From Thalassospira lucentensis (GTDB lineage Bacteria > Pseudomonadota > Alphaproteobacteria > Rhodospirillales > Thalassospiraceae): 64,000 nucleotides of DNA. Position numbers and translations under genes: made by a program. Below the pieces are notes generated by a model that saw only the letters and a program-made list of their open reading frames with translations, made no database searches and had not been told where the DNA came from. The stretch lies in NCBI RefSeq assembly GCF_011806425.1, contig NZ_JAATOV010000002.1:916938-980937 (forward strand). The letters run 5' to 3'. Positions 1 to 8,806 of this stretch are shown in pieces (within the stretch, counting starts at the first letter, position 1; each line of letters starts with the position of its first letter).

Positions 1-5
1 ACGTT

Positions 6-851
6 ATGAGTACCACCAACAAAAAGACCGGACGGATTTCCGTTCCTGACCTTCGCGCCCGTAAGGGTGGCGAACCAATTGTCTGCCTTACAGCCTATAC
101 AACGCCGATGGCACAGCGCCTTGATGATCATTGCGACCTTCTTTTGGTTGGCGATTCATTGGGCATGGTTGTTTATGGCATGGACAGCACCCTTTCGGTC
201 ACGGTCGATATGATGGTCAATCATGGCAAGGCGGTTATGCGCGGCGCGAAAAATGCCTGCGTGGTTGTTGACCTGCCCTTTGGCAGCTATCAGGAATCCA
301 AGGAACAAGCCTTCCGCACCGCGTCGCATATCCTTGCTGAAACCGGCTGTGCTGCGGTTAAGCTGGAAGGTGGCGCTGAAATGGCGGACACCATCGAATT
401 TCTCAGTGCGCGCGGCGTGCCTGTCATGGCACATATCGGCCTGATGCCCCAGCAGGTAAACACCATGGGGGGCTTTAAAAGCCAAGGCCGCGACGATGAC
501 GCCGCGATTAAAATGATCAACGATGCCAAGGCCGTCGCCAAGGCGGGCGCCTTTAGTGTCGTGGTCGAAGGAACCGTCGAAGCCGTCGCCCGGCGCATTA
601 CCAAAGCGATTGATGTACCAACCATTGGCATTGGGGCCTCGGTTGCCTGCGATGGTCAGGTCCTTGTCACCGAAGATATTCTTGGCCTGTTTTCCGATTT
701 CACCCCGAAATTCGTAAAGCGTTACGCCAATCTTGGGGACGCTGTTTCCGAGGCCGTTGGCCAATATGCCGACGATGTTCGCAACCGGAAATTCCCGGCC
801 GATGAACATTGCTTTGGCATTCCAAAAAAAGGTAAGTTGCGCGCGGTCTGA
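6..851 (+). CDS. panB: 3-methyl-2-oxobutanoate hydroxymethyltransferase
   Basis: This gene encodes ketopantoate hydroxymethyltransferase, which transfers a hydroxymethyl group from 5,10-methylene-tetrahydrofolate to 2-oxoisovalerate in the first step of pantothenate (coenzyme A) synthesis in the cytoplasm. The 281-residue product has the usual family length. It starts with a basic tail and then shows the family signatures [23 protein letters not shown] (metal-binding aspartate), [18 protein letters not shown] and IGIGAS. Its neighbour panC follows after a short gap on the same strand, so the two probably form a panBC operon. The start ATG is only 5 bases from the window edge, so its ribosome binding site cannot be seen. 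Confidence 0.97.
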   Translation: MSTTNKKTGRISVPDLRARKGGEPIVCLTAYTTPMAQRLDDHCDLLLVGDSLGMVVYGMDSTLSVTVDMMVNHGKAVMRGAKNACVVVDLPFGSYQESKEQAFRTASHILAETGCAAVKLEGGAEMADTIEFLSARGVPVMAHIGLMPQQVNTMGGFKSQGRDDDAAIKMINDAKAVAKAGAFSVVVEGTVEAVARRITKAIDVPTIGIGASVACDGQVLVTEDILGLFSDFTPKFVKRYANLGDAVSEAVGQYADDVRNRKFPADEHCFGIPKKGKLRAV

Positions 852-895
852 TCCAGACCACCGACCTTTTGGAAACTTTCGGTACGACGACAAAG

Positions 896-1765
896 ATGCC
901 CCTTACGACTGTTCATACTGTCGCGGATTTGCGTGCGACTGTCGCCAAATGGCGGGCCGATGGCCTTCGCGTTGCCTTGGTCCCGACCATGGGCGCACTT
1001 CATGATGGGCATATCAGCCTGACCAAACTGGCCCGCACCCACGCCGACCGTGTGATTGTGTCCGTCTTTGTCAATCCGACCCAATTTGGCCCGAACGAAG
1101 ATTTCAGCGCCTATCCGCGCACCCTGCCCAAAGATCAAAAGCTTCTGGACGAAGCCGGGGTTGATCTGTGCTTTGCCCCGTCCGTCGAAGAAATGTACCC
1201 CGACGGCTTTGCCACCAAGGTCCATGTCGACGGTGCGATGACCAACGTTTTATGTGGTGCTGCGCGCCCGGGTCATTTTGACGGCGTCGCACAAGTCGTG
1301 ACCAAGCTGTTGCTGCAAGCCCTGCCCGATTGCGCCATTTTCGGCCAAAAGGATTACCAACAACTGATGGTCATTCACCGCTTCTGCGCGGATTTGAATA
1401 TCCCGGTTGAGGTCATCGGTGCTGACATCATGCGCGAAGATGACGGGCTGGCCATGTCATCGCGCAACCGCTACCTGACACCGCGTGAACGCGAAATTGC
1501 GCCAACCCTGAACCGCGTATTAACCGACATCACCCAAAACGCTGCCAACGGCGCCGATATCGGACCGCTTCTGACCAAGGGCCGCGAAGATATCCTTAGC
1601 GCTGGGTTTGATCCGATTGAATATCTTGAAATCCGCGATGCGCATACGCTTGACCTTGTCACCCAAACCGTGATGAAACCGGCGCGAATCTTCGTGGCTG
1701 CCCGGCTGGGCAAGGCCCGTTTGATTGATAATCAGGCGATCCTGCCGGCCAATATTGCCGGTTAA
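896..1765 (+). CDS. panC: Pantoate-beta-alanine ligase (pantothenate synthetase)
   Basis: PanC condenses pantoate with beta-alanine using ATP to give pantothenate, completing the pathway begun by panB just upstream. The protein shows the nucleotidylyl-transferase core: PTMGALHDGHISL with the HxGH-type motif near residue 30, VSVFVNPTQFGPNEDF, FGQKDYQQL, and MSSRNRYL (KMSKS-like loop). A TTG start at 869 is possible, but the ATG at 896 gives MPLTTVHTVADL, which matches the usual short lead-in before the PTMG motif, so I chose it. Length from there is 289 residues, normal for the family. Expression is probably coupled to panB. Confidence 0.95.
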   Translation: MPLTTVHTVADLRATVAKWRADGLRVALVPTMGALHDGHISLTKLARTHADRVIVSVFVNPTQFGPNEDFSAYPRTLPKDQKLLDEAGVDLCFAPSVEEMYPDGFATKVHVDGAMTNVLCGAARPGHFDGVAQVVTKLLLQALPDCAIFGQKDYQQLMVIHRFCADLNIPVEVIGADIMREDDGLAMSSRNRYLTPREREIAPTLNRVLTDITQNAANGADIGPLLTKGREDILSAGFDPIEYLEIRDAHTLDLVTQTVMKPARIFVAARLGKARLIDNQAILPANIAG

Positions 1766-1813
1766 ATACCCGATCATATTGGCGGAATCGCCGATTGGGA
1801 TGGAATTGACTCA

Positions 1814-1837
1814 AAAAGCGCTATGTTCTGCGCTTTT
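1814..1837. terminator. Hairpin after panC, possible terminator
   Basis: AAAAGCGC and GCGCTTTT form an 8-bp perfect stem with an 8-nt loop about 50 bases after the panC stop. The stem is AT-flanked and ends in T residues, so it could end panBC transcription, though it has no long separate T-tract. Confidence 0.5.
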
Positions 1838-1892
1838 GCGCCCAATTGCGCTTGACTCCCGACAGCCAATACCATAAACCCTGCCTACCAAA

Positions 1893-1952
1893 GGTCGCCC
1901 AAGGGGTGACTCCCCCAGTCCTCGAGTTTCGAGCACTGGGTTTTAGTTTTTT
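1893..1952 (+). terminator. Tandem hairpins and T-tract just before ffh
   Basis: Two hairpins stand in tandem. The first pairs bases 1894-1900 with 1904-1910. The second pairs CCCAGT-C-CTCGA (1914-1925) with TCGAG-C-ACTGGG (1929-1940) around one C/C mismatch, and is followed directly by TTTTAGTTTTTT (1941-1952). This is a textbook intrinsic terminator ending only 44 bases before the ffh start. A possible promoter box TTGACT lies at 1852-1857. The terminator may end panBC read-through, or it may be a leader attenuator or a small RNA terminator upstream of ffh. Confidence 0.7.
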
Positions 1953-1996
1953 GTGCGCACACGGTGGAAACACCAGCAACACAGACGGGATTTGGA

Positions 1997-3484
1997 ATGT
2001 TTGAAGGACTAAGCGATCGCCTTGGCGGAGTTCTTGATAAGCTGCGCAAACGTGGCGCGCTCAAGGAATCTGACGTCAAGGAAGCCATGCGCGAAGTACG
2101 CGTCGCCTTGCTTGAGGCTGACGTGGCGCTGCCGGTCGTAAAAACCTTTATTTCCAATGCGACCGAACGTGCAATTGGTGCCGATGTTCTGCGCTCGGTT
2201 ACACCGGGCCAGATGGTTGTTAAGATCGTCCATGACGAACTTAAAAACATGCTCGGCGACGGCGAAGACATCAATTTGTCCGCCACCCCGCCTGTTCCGA
2301 TCCTGATGGTCGGTTTGCAGGGTTCGGGTAAAACAACCAGTTCCGCCAAAATTGCGCTGCACCTGACCAAAAAGCGCAACAAAAAAGTCCTTCTGGCATC
2401 GCTTGATATTTACCGTCCGGCCGCTCAGCAACAGTTGAAAGTTCTGGCCGACGACAACGGTCTTGGTGTTCTGCCAATCGTCATGGGCGAAAAGCCGGTT
2501 TCGATTGCCAAACGCGCCATGGATACCGGCCGCAAAGAAGGCTATGACGCGGTGATCCTTGATACCGCTGGTCGCCTGCATATCGACATGGAACTGATGA
2601 GCGAAGTCGCCCAGGTCCGTGATGCAGTCAACCCGGTTGAAACGCTGCTCGTAACCGATGCGATGACCGGTCAAGACTCGGTCAATGTTGCCAAGGAATT
2701 TGCTGAAAAAGTCGGTATCACCGGTATCGTTCTGACCCGTGTTGACGGTGATGCACGTGGTGGTGCGGCCCTTTCGATGCGTCAGATCACTGGCTGCCCG
2801 ATCAAGATGCTCGGTGTTGGCGAAAAAATCGACGAGATGGAAGCCTTCCATCCTGATCGTATTGCCAACCGTATTCTTGGCATGGGCGATGTTGTCAGCC
2901 TTGTTGAAAAAGCTGCTGAAAACATCAAAGCCGAAGACGCCGAAAAGATGGCCAAGAAGCTTCGTAAAGGTCAGTTTGACCTGAACGATCTTCTGTCCCA
3001 GCTGAAACAGCTTCAGAAAATGGGTGATCTGTCTGGCATCATGGGGATGCTGCCGGGCATGGGCGCGCTGAAAAAACAGATGTCGCAGACCAAGATCGAT
3101 CCCAAGCTGATCACACACCAAGAAGCGATCATCCTGTCGATGACGCCAAAGGAACGTGAAAACCCGGCCCTGATCAAAGCATCACGCAAAAAGCGTATTG
3201 CGGCGGGTTGCGGTCTTACGGTTCAGGATGTGAACAAGCTTCTGAAACAATATCAGACCATGTCCACCATGATTAAAAAGATGGGCAAAATGGGCAAAAA
3301 AGGTCTGTTTGGCGGCATGCCACAAATGGATCCGGCAATGCTTGAAGGTGGGGAAATGCCCGACCTGAACAACTTGCCAAAAGGTTTAACCGGCGGCGGC
3401 GGCGGTTTACCGCCCGGCCTTCCGGGATTAGGGGGCGGCGGTGGCATGCCTCCTGGATTTCCGGGGTTCGGCAAAAAGAAATAG
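1997..3484 (+). CDS. ffh: Signal recognition particle protein Ffh (SRP54)
   Basis: Ffh is the GTPase and RNA-binding protein of the signal recognition particle; it captures nascent inner-membrane proteins at the ribosome and docks with FtsY. The N domain spans roughly residues 1-85. The G domain carries the P-loop GLQGSGKTT (about 106-114), DTAGR and TRVDGDARGG. The C-terminal M domain is methionine rich (GMLPGMGALKKQM) and ends in a long Gly/Pro-rich tail rich in GGGG and PGFPG. A GTG at 1964 would add 11 residues; the ATG at 1997 gives the family start MFEGLSDRLG and has GGGA 6-7 bases upstream, so I chose it. It leads into the rpsP operon. Confidence 0.97.
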   Translation: MFEGLSDRLGGVLDKLRKRGALKESDVKEAMREVRVALLEADVALPVVKTFISNATERAIGADVLRSVTPGQMVVKIVHDELKNMLGDGEDINLSATPPVPILMVGLQGSGKTTSSAKIALHLTKKRNKKVLLASLDIYRPAAQQQLKVLADDNGLGVLPIVMGEKPVSIAKRAMDTGRKEGYDAVILDTAGRLHIDMELMSEVAQVRDAVNPVETLLVTDAMTGQDSVNVAKEFAEKVGITGIVLTRVDGDARGGAALSMRQITGCPIKMLGVGEKIDEMEAFHPDRIANRILGMGDVVSLVEKAAENIKAEDAEKMAKKLRKGQFDLNDLLSQLKQLQKMGDLSGIMGMLPGMGALKKQMSQTKIDPKLITHQEAIILSMTPKERENPALIKASRKKRIAAGCGLTVQDVNKLLKQYQTMSTMIKKMGKMGKKGLFGGMPQMDPAMLEGGEMPDLNNLPKGLTGGGGGLPPGLPGLGGGGGMPPGFPGFGKKK

Positions 3485-3645
3485 CCAATCCCCAGATACT
3501 CGAACGCGTTTTTGAAGGCCCTCTCATAGAAGACCGATCAAAAACCAAACCGGCCCATAAAGCCGGCGCCCAAGACTAAATGAATAGGCCCTTAGGGGCC
3601 ATGATGTAGAAGACTACAAACCCAAGCTGAAAGGAACTTATCCGA

Positions 3646-4056
3646 ATGGCTGTTAAGATTCGTCTTTCCCGTGGCGGTGCCAAAAAGCGTCCGTACTACC
3701 GTATCGTAGTTGCTGACGTTCGTGCTCCGCGTGACGGCAGCTTCATCGAGCGTGTCGGTACTTACGACCCGATGCTCCCGAAGGATTCTGACACCCGCGT
3801 GACCTTCAAAGAAGAACGCATCAAATATTGGCTTTCAGTTGGCGCACAGCCGACCGAGCGTGTTGCACGTTTCCTTGGCAAAGCTGGCCTTGCTGACGCG
3901 TTCAAACCGACCGAACAGCCGAAGAAATCCGCTCCGAAAGCGAAAGCTCAGGAACGTATTCGTGAAAAAGCTGAAAAAGCTGAAGCTGCTGCTGCCGCTG
4001 CTGCGGAAGCCGCTGCCGAAGCATCAGCACCTGCTGAAGAAGCTGCAAGCGAGTAA
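3646..4056 (+). CDS. rpsP: 30S ribosomal protein S16
   Basis: S16 is a small-subunit protein needed for 30S assembly. The conserved N-terminal fold [24 protein letters not shown] is followed by [15 protein letters not shown] and an alanine/lysine-rich C-terminal extension from about residue 90 ([18 protein letters not shown]). The extension makes it 136 residues against about 80-90 in E. coli; longer tails of this type are common in alphaproteobacteria. A ribosome binding site AAAGGAA precedes the ATG. A GC-rich hairpin (GGCCC-TTAG-GGGCC, near 3587-3600) sits in the leader. It begins the rpsP-rimM-trmD-rplS operon. Confidence 0.97.
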   Translation: MAVKIRLSRGGAKKRPYYRIVVADVRAPRDGSFIERVGTYDPMLPKDSDTRVTFKEERIKYWLSVGAQPTERVARFLGKAGLADAFKPTEQPKKSAPKAKAQERIREKAEKAEAAAAAAAEAAAEASAPAEEAASE

Positions 4057-4103
4057 TCGCTGAACGTACGCTTTGATCAGATACCGGAAACTTGTGAACC
4101 GAA

Positions 4104-4778
4104 ATGGCTGATACCCGCAAATCCAAAAACGACGAAGCTTATGTCTGCGTTGGCATGATCACGGCCCCGCACGGGGTACGTGGTGCTGTGCGCGTCAAAA
4201 GCTATACCGTCGACCCGGATAACCTTGTCGGTTACGGCCCGTTGTTCGACGCCAAGGGGCACTTGAAATACAAGCTGTCACCTGTCGGACATGTCCGCGA
4301 CCAGCTGATCGCCAAGATCGAAGGCGTGGACGACCGGGACGCTGCCGAACGGCTGCGGGGAACCAAGCTGCATGTACCGCGGGCGGCACTGCCTGAAACG
4401 GTCGACGAAGACGAATTTTACCTTGCTGACCTTGTCGGCCTTAAAGCTTACCACATTGATGGTTCGCTGTTTGGAACCGTACGGGGTGTGGCCGATTTTG
4501 GCGCTGGCGACGTTATCGAAGTCGCGCTCGAAGAAGTCCGGGGCAAGGTTGTTGTTCTTCCGTTTACCAAAGAAGCCGTGCCAGAAGTGGTTCTTTCGGA
4601 AAACAAACTGGTGGTAAATCCGCCCGAGGGGCTACTGCAGGATGAGGAAGGACCGGGCAATCGTCCCCGTCGTCCCAACAAATCCCGCAAAGACTCTCAG
4701 GCCGACCGCGATTCTGATGCCGTCTCTGCTGATGCAGTAGGCGCGGAAAACGCGACCGGCAGCGGGAAGGAGGCCTGA
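4104..4778 (+). CDS. rimM: Ribosome maturation factor RimM
   Basis: RimM binds S19 and helps late 30S maturation. The N-terminal RimM barrel is visible as YVCVGMITAPHGVRGAVRVKSYT, and the C-terminal PRC-barrel as EFYLADLVGLKAY and VLPFTKEAVPEV. After about residue 175 there is a low-complexity charged tail (RPRRPNKSRKDSQADRDS) that most relatives lack; total length is 224 residues against about 170-180 typically. It lies between rpsP and trmD, 3 bases ahead of trmD, in the standard operon order. Confidence 0.95.
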   Translation: MADTRKSKNDEAYVCVGMITAPHGVRGAVRVKSYTVDPDNLVGYGPLFDAKGHLKYKLSPVGHVRDQLIAKIEGVDDRDAAERLRGTKLHVPRAALPETVDEDEFYLADLVGLKAYHIDGSLFGTVRGVADFGAGDVIEVALEEVRGKVVVLPFTKEAVPEVVLSENKLVVNPPEGLLQDEEGPGNRPRRPNKSRKDSQADRDSDAVSADAVGAENATGSGKEA

Positions 4779-4781
4779 TCG

Positions 4782-5498
4782 ATGTCTGTGTGGCAGGCAA
4801 AAGTTGCAACTTTGTTCCCGGAAATGTTTCCGGGCGTTCTCGGTCAGTCTTTGGCTGGTCGGGCGCTCGAAAACGGGATCTGGTCGCTTGATGTCAAAGA
4901 CATCCGCGATCATGCAACCGACCGCCACCGCACTGTAGACGACAATCCTTTTGGGGGTGGGGCCGGTATGGTCATGCGCCCAGATATTGTCGACGCCGCC
5001 CTGTGTGAATTGCGTGCATCTGCACCGCAGTTACCGCTGATTTATCTCAGCCCGCGGGGAAAAGTGCTGAACCAGAAACGTTGCCGTGAATTGGCAATGG
5101 GTCCGGGTGCCATCCTGCTTTGCGGTCGTTACGAAGGTATCGACCAACGGGTTCTGGATGCACATCAGGCCGAAGAGGTCAGCATCGGTGATTACATCCT
5201 CATGGGCGGCGAACTGCCGGCCATGGTCCTGATTGAATCGTGCATTCGCCTGATCGAAGGAACGGTCAATACGACCGCCTCCGTTGATGAGGAAAGCTTT
5301 GAAACCGGGTTGCTTGAATATCCGCATTACACGCGCCCGGCCAATTGGAACGGGCGTGACGTGCCGGAGATTTTGCTTTCCGGTCATCATGCCAAGGTAC
5401 AAGCCTGGCGGCATGCTCAGGCAGAAGAAATCACCCGCGAGCGACGACCCGACCTTTGGGACGCGTATGTTGCAAACGGGCACATCAAAGAGGGTTAA
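4782..5498 (+). CDS. trmD: tRNA (guanine-37-N1)-methyltransferase
   Basis: TrmD uses S-adenosylmethionine to methylate G37 next to the anticodon in tRNAs, which prevents +1 frameshifts. It belongs to the SPOUT (knotted) methyltransferases. Signatures are [20 protein letters not shown] at the N-terminus, [17 protein letters not shown], the knot [13 protein letters not shown] and [18 protein letters not shown]. At 238 residues it has normal length. It starts right after rimM and is followed 3 bases later by rplS. Confidence 0.97.
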   Translation: MSVWQAKVATLFPEMFPGVLGQSLAGRALENGIWSLDVKDIRDHATDRHRTVDDNPFGGGAGMVMRPDIVDAALCELRASAPQLPLIYLSPRGKVLNQKRCRELAMGPGAILLCGRYEGIDQRVLDAHQAEEVSIGDYILMGGELPAMVLIESCIRLIEGTVNTTASVDEESFETGLLEYPHYTRPANWNGRDVPEILLSGHHAKVQAWRHAQAEEITRERRPDLWDAYVANGHIKEG

Positions 5499-5501
5499 AC
5501 C

Positions 5502-5912
5502 ATGACCAATATCATCCAGCAGCTCGAGACCGAGCAGCTCGACAAAATCGCTGCAAAGCGCGAAGTCCCGGAATTCGACGCAGGTGATACCATTCGTGTA
5601 CACCTGAAAGTCGTTGAAGGTACCCGTGAGCGTATCCAGATGTTCGAAGGCGTATGCATTGCGCGTAAGAACCGCGGCCTGAACTCTTCTTTCACCGTGC
5701 GTAAAATCGCATCGGGTGAAGGCGTTGAGCGTGTATTCCAGAACTACTCCCCGGCCATCGACAAAATCGAAGTCGTTCGCCGCGGTGACGTTCGTCGCGC
5801 GAAACTTTACTACCTTCGTGGTCGTACCGGTAAATCTGCACGTATCGCCGAGCAGACCACCGGCCACAAAGGCAAACTGACCGCAGCAGAACGCACCAAA
5901 AGCAAGAAGTAA
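5502..5912 (+). CDS. rplS: 50S ribosomal protein L19
   Basis: L19 lies at the interface of the 30S and 50S subunits. The protein shows [48 protein letters not shown] and [18 protein letters not shown], all typical. At 136 residues it has a slightly extended lysine-rich C-terminus. It is the last gene of the rpsP operon and is followed by a strong intrinsic terminator. Confidence 0.97.
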   Translation: MTNIIQQLETEQLDKIAAKREVPEFDAGDTIRVHLKVVEGTRERIQMFEGVCIARKNRGLNSSFTVRKIASGEGVERVFQNYSPAIDKIEVVRRGDVRRAKLYYLRGRTGKSARIAEQTTGHKGKLTAAERTKSKK

Positions 5913-5943
5913 TTCTTGGCGTTCCGATCTGTCGGACTGATAA

Positions 5944-5980
5944 GCGGGCTCACCTTCGGGTGGGCCCGTTTTGCTTATTT
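5944..5980 (+). terminator. Intrinsic terminator of the rpsP-rplS operon
   Basis: CGGGCTCACC (5945-5954) pairs with GGTGGGCCCG (5959-5968) around a TTCG loop, with one G-T pair, followed by TTTTGCTTATTT. It sits 32 bases after the rplS stop and marks the end of the core operon before an AT-rich foreign gene. Confidence 0.92.
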
Positions 5981-6000
5981 GCGACGCCCCAAGATTTGAA

Positions 6001-8133
6001 CTACTTACCTTCTCCGCCAAATAAGTCGCTTGCAGACAAAGTATCATGATGGTCAACAGTTAGCCTGTGTGTCTTTCCATCCCAAATGACTTCCACACGG
6101 CTAAGTTTGCTTTTAAGGCCTCGGAATGCCGCTCTTTTTTCAAGCATTCTAGCGGCATCCTGTTCAGATACGTCTAACCCAATTACTTTCGATCCTGTAA
6201 TCGACAGATACGTTAGAAAGCATCCGATCCCAAATGAGAGCCACGAAAAAATATTAGATTGCGTGAAAAATGCCGGCGCAAATAAACATACTGAAACAGC
6301 GTATGCCAAATATGTCTTTGATTTTTTATTATTATCCAGTCTTCGAGAAACATCAAAAAACAATGCATCTAGCGCCTCCCTATCTTCTTCCTTAATGAGC
6401 TCTAGTGCACCTTTGCTCTCAAAGATTTCGTTTTCTGCATGCTCCAAATCTGATTTTATCTTTTTTATCTCTGAAGATTTTTCTTTCGTTATTTTTTTCA
6501 CATTTTCCTGACCCTTAGCTCTCTCCTCTTCGAGGTAAGGGTGCAACATCTCATCAAATAACTCCGATATATTATTTTCTGTAAGCGTGCTTGGCACCCC
6601 AAGCGTCTTATCCATCAAGACTTCTGCGGCGCGACTATGAGAAATCAATAGGTCAAGTTGCCTCATTTTCTCTTCGTCACCCAAATCTCTGGTCACTCTC
6701 GCTACCGCTTCGACTACACTGGGTCGAATTGCTAGTACACGCTCACAGTTTGAAAGCAACATGCGCTTCGGGACTTCTAACTGTTCGTCTCCAAATCCTG
6801 TACGAAACCACATAGTCGCAGCTAGAAGCTTGCGGTGAATGACAGGCGGCACATGACCTACAGACAGGAAGCCATTTTCAATACACCTCTTTTGAACAAC
6901 CTGTGCCAACAGACCGTTACGCGTTATGATGAGAAACTTAGACTGGAAAATATCAGGGCTTTCATGCCCACTGCGCTGACGCATTACCAGTGTTGTAATG
7001 TCAGAATCGTGCTCTCTCGCATGTATATTGTTTTGAAAACTTAGCGCTGCATATATCTCATTCCTCGCATCTCGGTCGAAATATTTGGTCTCACCGGGGA
7101 ATTGCTCTAGGTCTCGATATCTAGTTTGAACATCTTCTGTCAGTAGAATACGAGCAGGTTCTCGCGCCACCTGCTCGACAAACTCCCTCATTACTTCGCC
7201 CCTTGCTAAGGCCTGAGCAGTGGGACCAGTTGGCCTAGGATTTTTTAGGACTGCTAAAAGGCTATGCTGAATTTCGGCGATACTTTGACCAAAAACACGT
7301 ACAGTGACACCTACTCTTTGCAACTCTTGAATAATATGCTGTGTATTTTGCCTTGCGGCAGCACCTGAAACACCCAGAAGCTCCATCGCAACTGGAGCAT
7401 CAAGATACACCACCAAATTTGACTGCTGAACAGATTGCGAAGGTTTCACAAAATCTTGCACCACCTCTGTCAGCAAGCCGATTGATGCTATTTTAGACAG
7501 AATTTCCGCAGTTTGCGGCTTATTTTCAATAGCGTACCGAACAAATCGGGCACAAAGAAATTCTTCTTCATCACTAATTCGAGAAACTTTTGGAATTTCG
7601 GTAAATTGCCGAAGTGTACCGTTTTCGTCTTTTCCTGTTCGGGTTTCGAACTCAACGTTCTTTTCGCTAAACGCTTCAACGTAAAGAAGCCATTCAATCA
7701 GAATGTCTTCAAATTCCTCAACCTCCCTAGGAATGGCAGTTAATGGCGACAAAGCCTCTGAAAATTCTTTGAACTCTAACGCAATTGTTCGTAGTGCCTC
7801 ACTTGCAGAGGTTTCATTTGATGTGTCACCAATTTCTTCAGGCAAATTTACTACATACGGCCCTTGAGGAAGCTTTTCGGACTCAGGATAAATCCAATTC
7901 ACTTCAAGTAGGAAAGGAACAAAAACCTCAACGATGTCAGCTGTGAAATTCCAGCGATACGCCTCCCTAACTTCTTGTGCAAATTCCTCAATATTAAGGA
8001 GCGAACCTTGTTTTGGCCGCAGAATAGGCTCAAAGAAAGGAATAAGCTTTTCAAATATGTTATTGGAACCATTTCCTAGTCCGCTCAATGCGCCATAAAC
8101 ACGCACCGCAGATCTTGTCAGCGAAGTGGTCAT
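6001..8133 (-). CDS. PIN-like nuclease domain protein with C-terminal membrane anchor
   Basis: I recognise no named family for the full 710-residue protein. A PIN-like nuclease core is plausible in the middle. It would have NLVVYLDAP with a first acidic residue at D245, a charged helix region to about 340, HDSDITTLV near 375-382 and a strand SKFLIITRNGLLA at 398-410, the usual spacing of acidic residues in PIN-fold RNases. Residues about 535-595 look like a charged coiled coil, and two hydrophobic segments (about 607-625 and 628-645) suggest a membrane hairpin with both termini in the cytoplasm. The gene is much more AT-rich than rplS and leuC around it and runs against both, so it is probably horizontally acquired. 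A defence or stress role is inference from architecture and location only. Confidence 0.6.
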   Translation of the reverse strand: MTTSLTRSAVRVYGALSGLGNGSNNIFEKLIPFFEPILRPKQGSLLNIEEFAQEVREAYRWNFTADIVEVFVPFLLEVNWIYPESEKLPQGPYVVNLPEEIGDTSNETSASEALRTIALEFKEFSEALSPLTAIPREVEEFEDILIEWLLYVEAFSEKNVEFETRTGKDENGTLRQFTEIPKVSRISDEEEFLCARFVRYAIENKPQTAEILSKIASIGLLTEVVQDFVKPSQSVQQSNLVVYLDAPVAMELLGVSGAAARQNTQHIIQELQRVGVTVRVFGQSIAEIQHSLLAVLKNPRPTGPTAQALARGEVMREFVEQVAREPARILLTEDVQTRYRDLEQFPGETKYFDRDARNEIYAALSFQNNIHAREHDSDITTLVMRQRSGHESPDIFQSKFLIITRNGLLAQVVQKRCIENGFLSVGHVPPVIHRKLLAATMWFRTGFGDEQLEVPKRMLLSNCERVLAIRPSVVEAVARVTRDLGDEEKMRQLDLLISHSRAAEVLMDKTLGVPSTLTENNISELFDEMLHPYLEEERAKGQENVKKITKEKSSEIKKIKSDLEHAENEIFESKGALELIKEEDREALDALFFDVSRRLDNNKKSKTYLAYAVSVCLFAPAFFTQSNIFSWLSFGIGCFLTYLSITGSKVIGLDVSEQDAARMLEKRAAFRGLKSKLSRVEVIWDGKTHRLTVDHHDTLSASDLFGGEGK

Positions 8134-8806
8134 ACACCCTCCTTATTGAAACAGACCATGAACTACCCACAATTGATATATCCTGCATCACTATCCATCA
8201 ATGATTGATTTCATTAAGAATATCTCCATATATCACAGCACTTCCGCGACATATCAGTCTCCCATTTGACTAATCGTGCCACGCATTACCTGGTCGTTTT
8301 ACAGCCCGTCCCGGCCCTAAAGTCAGGTGACAGACTGAAAAGAAATACACTCATTACGTGCATTATACCGAATCGCACGATTTCCTTGCGTTTCTGCAAT
8401 CTCCCCAGAAACTGCGGGATACAATCATCAGATTCTATTATATCAGATATCTGTAACTTACTGATATTTCCGGCCATTTGACTACTATGGGATGCTGTTT
8501 TTCGCGTGGTTCTATTTAAGGATGTGGTGGATTGAAAAACACCCGCCCCTTGGCTTGCGATTTAAGGGACGAGGTGTATAAAGGCACTCCCGCGGCAAAA
8601 ACGAACAAACCCGTGTGGTTCTGGATAATAAAATTTCGCAAGCCGGGACAAACCCGGATGCCCGGAGGAACAGGCGACAACGTGCGCCAATTGGGGCTGT
8701 CATCCCTTTATGGGACTTCGCCCATATTTCCCCCGGTTCATGTCCGATCTGCGCTTATGAGTTTGCTCGTCGCTGCATAAAAGATCGATTTTAAGAGGAG
8801 GTCGAG
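8134..8806. other. Long intergenic region between the PIN-like gene and leuC
   Basis: This 673-base stretch holds no convincing long gene. An 11-base direct repeat CCATTTGACTA occurs at 8262-8272 and 8474-8484; both copies contain a TTGACT that could serve as a -35 box, the second one reading toward leuC. Right before leuC there is a seven-codon reading frame (8757-8780, MSLLVAA) and the strong ribosome binding site AAGAGGAGGT. The left half is AT-rich like the PIN-like gene and the right half resembles the core chromosome, so the insertion boundary probably lies near 8500. Confidence 0.5.

Noticed and set aside
1766..1960. 4.5S SRP RNA gene next to ffh
   Set aside because: The region has hairpins, but not the conserved SRP RNA domain IV (GGAA tetraloop with asymmetric loop) that Ffh binds.
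2009..3121. Long minus-strand open frame inside ffh (also 8738-9988 in leuC, 20896-22332 in the binding-protein gene, 36431-37342 and 50951-52207)
   Set aside because: These frames lie fully within well-identified genes on the other strand, have unnatural composition and no recognisable motifs; they are shadows of biased codon use.
8262..8484. Direct repeat CCATTTGACTA as insertion-sequence ends
   Set aside because: Only 11 bases long, no transposase or inverted ends; both copies look more like -35 elements or chance.
8757..8780. Seven-codon frame MSLLVAA before leuC as a leucine leader peptide
   Set aside because: It has two adjacent leucine codons, but there is no terminator/antiterminator pair between it and leuC and the frame is too short to be convincing.
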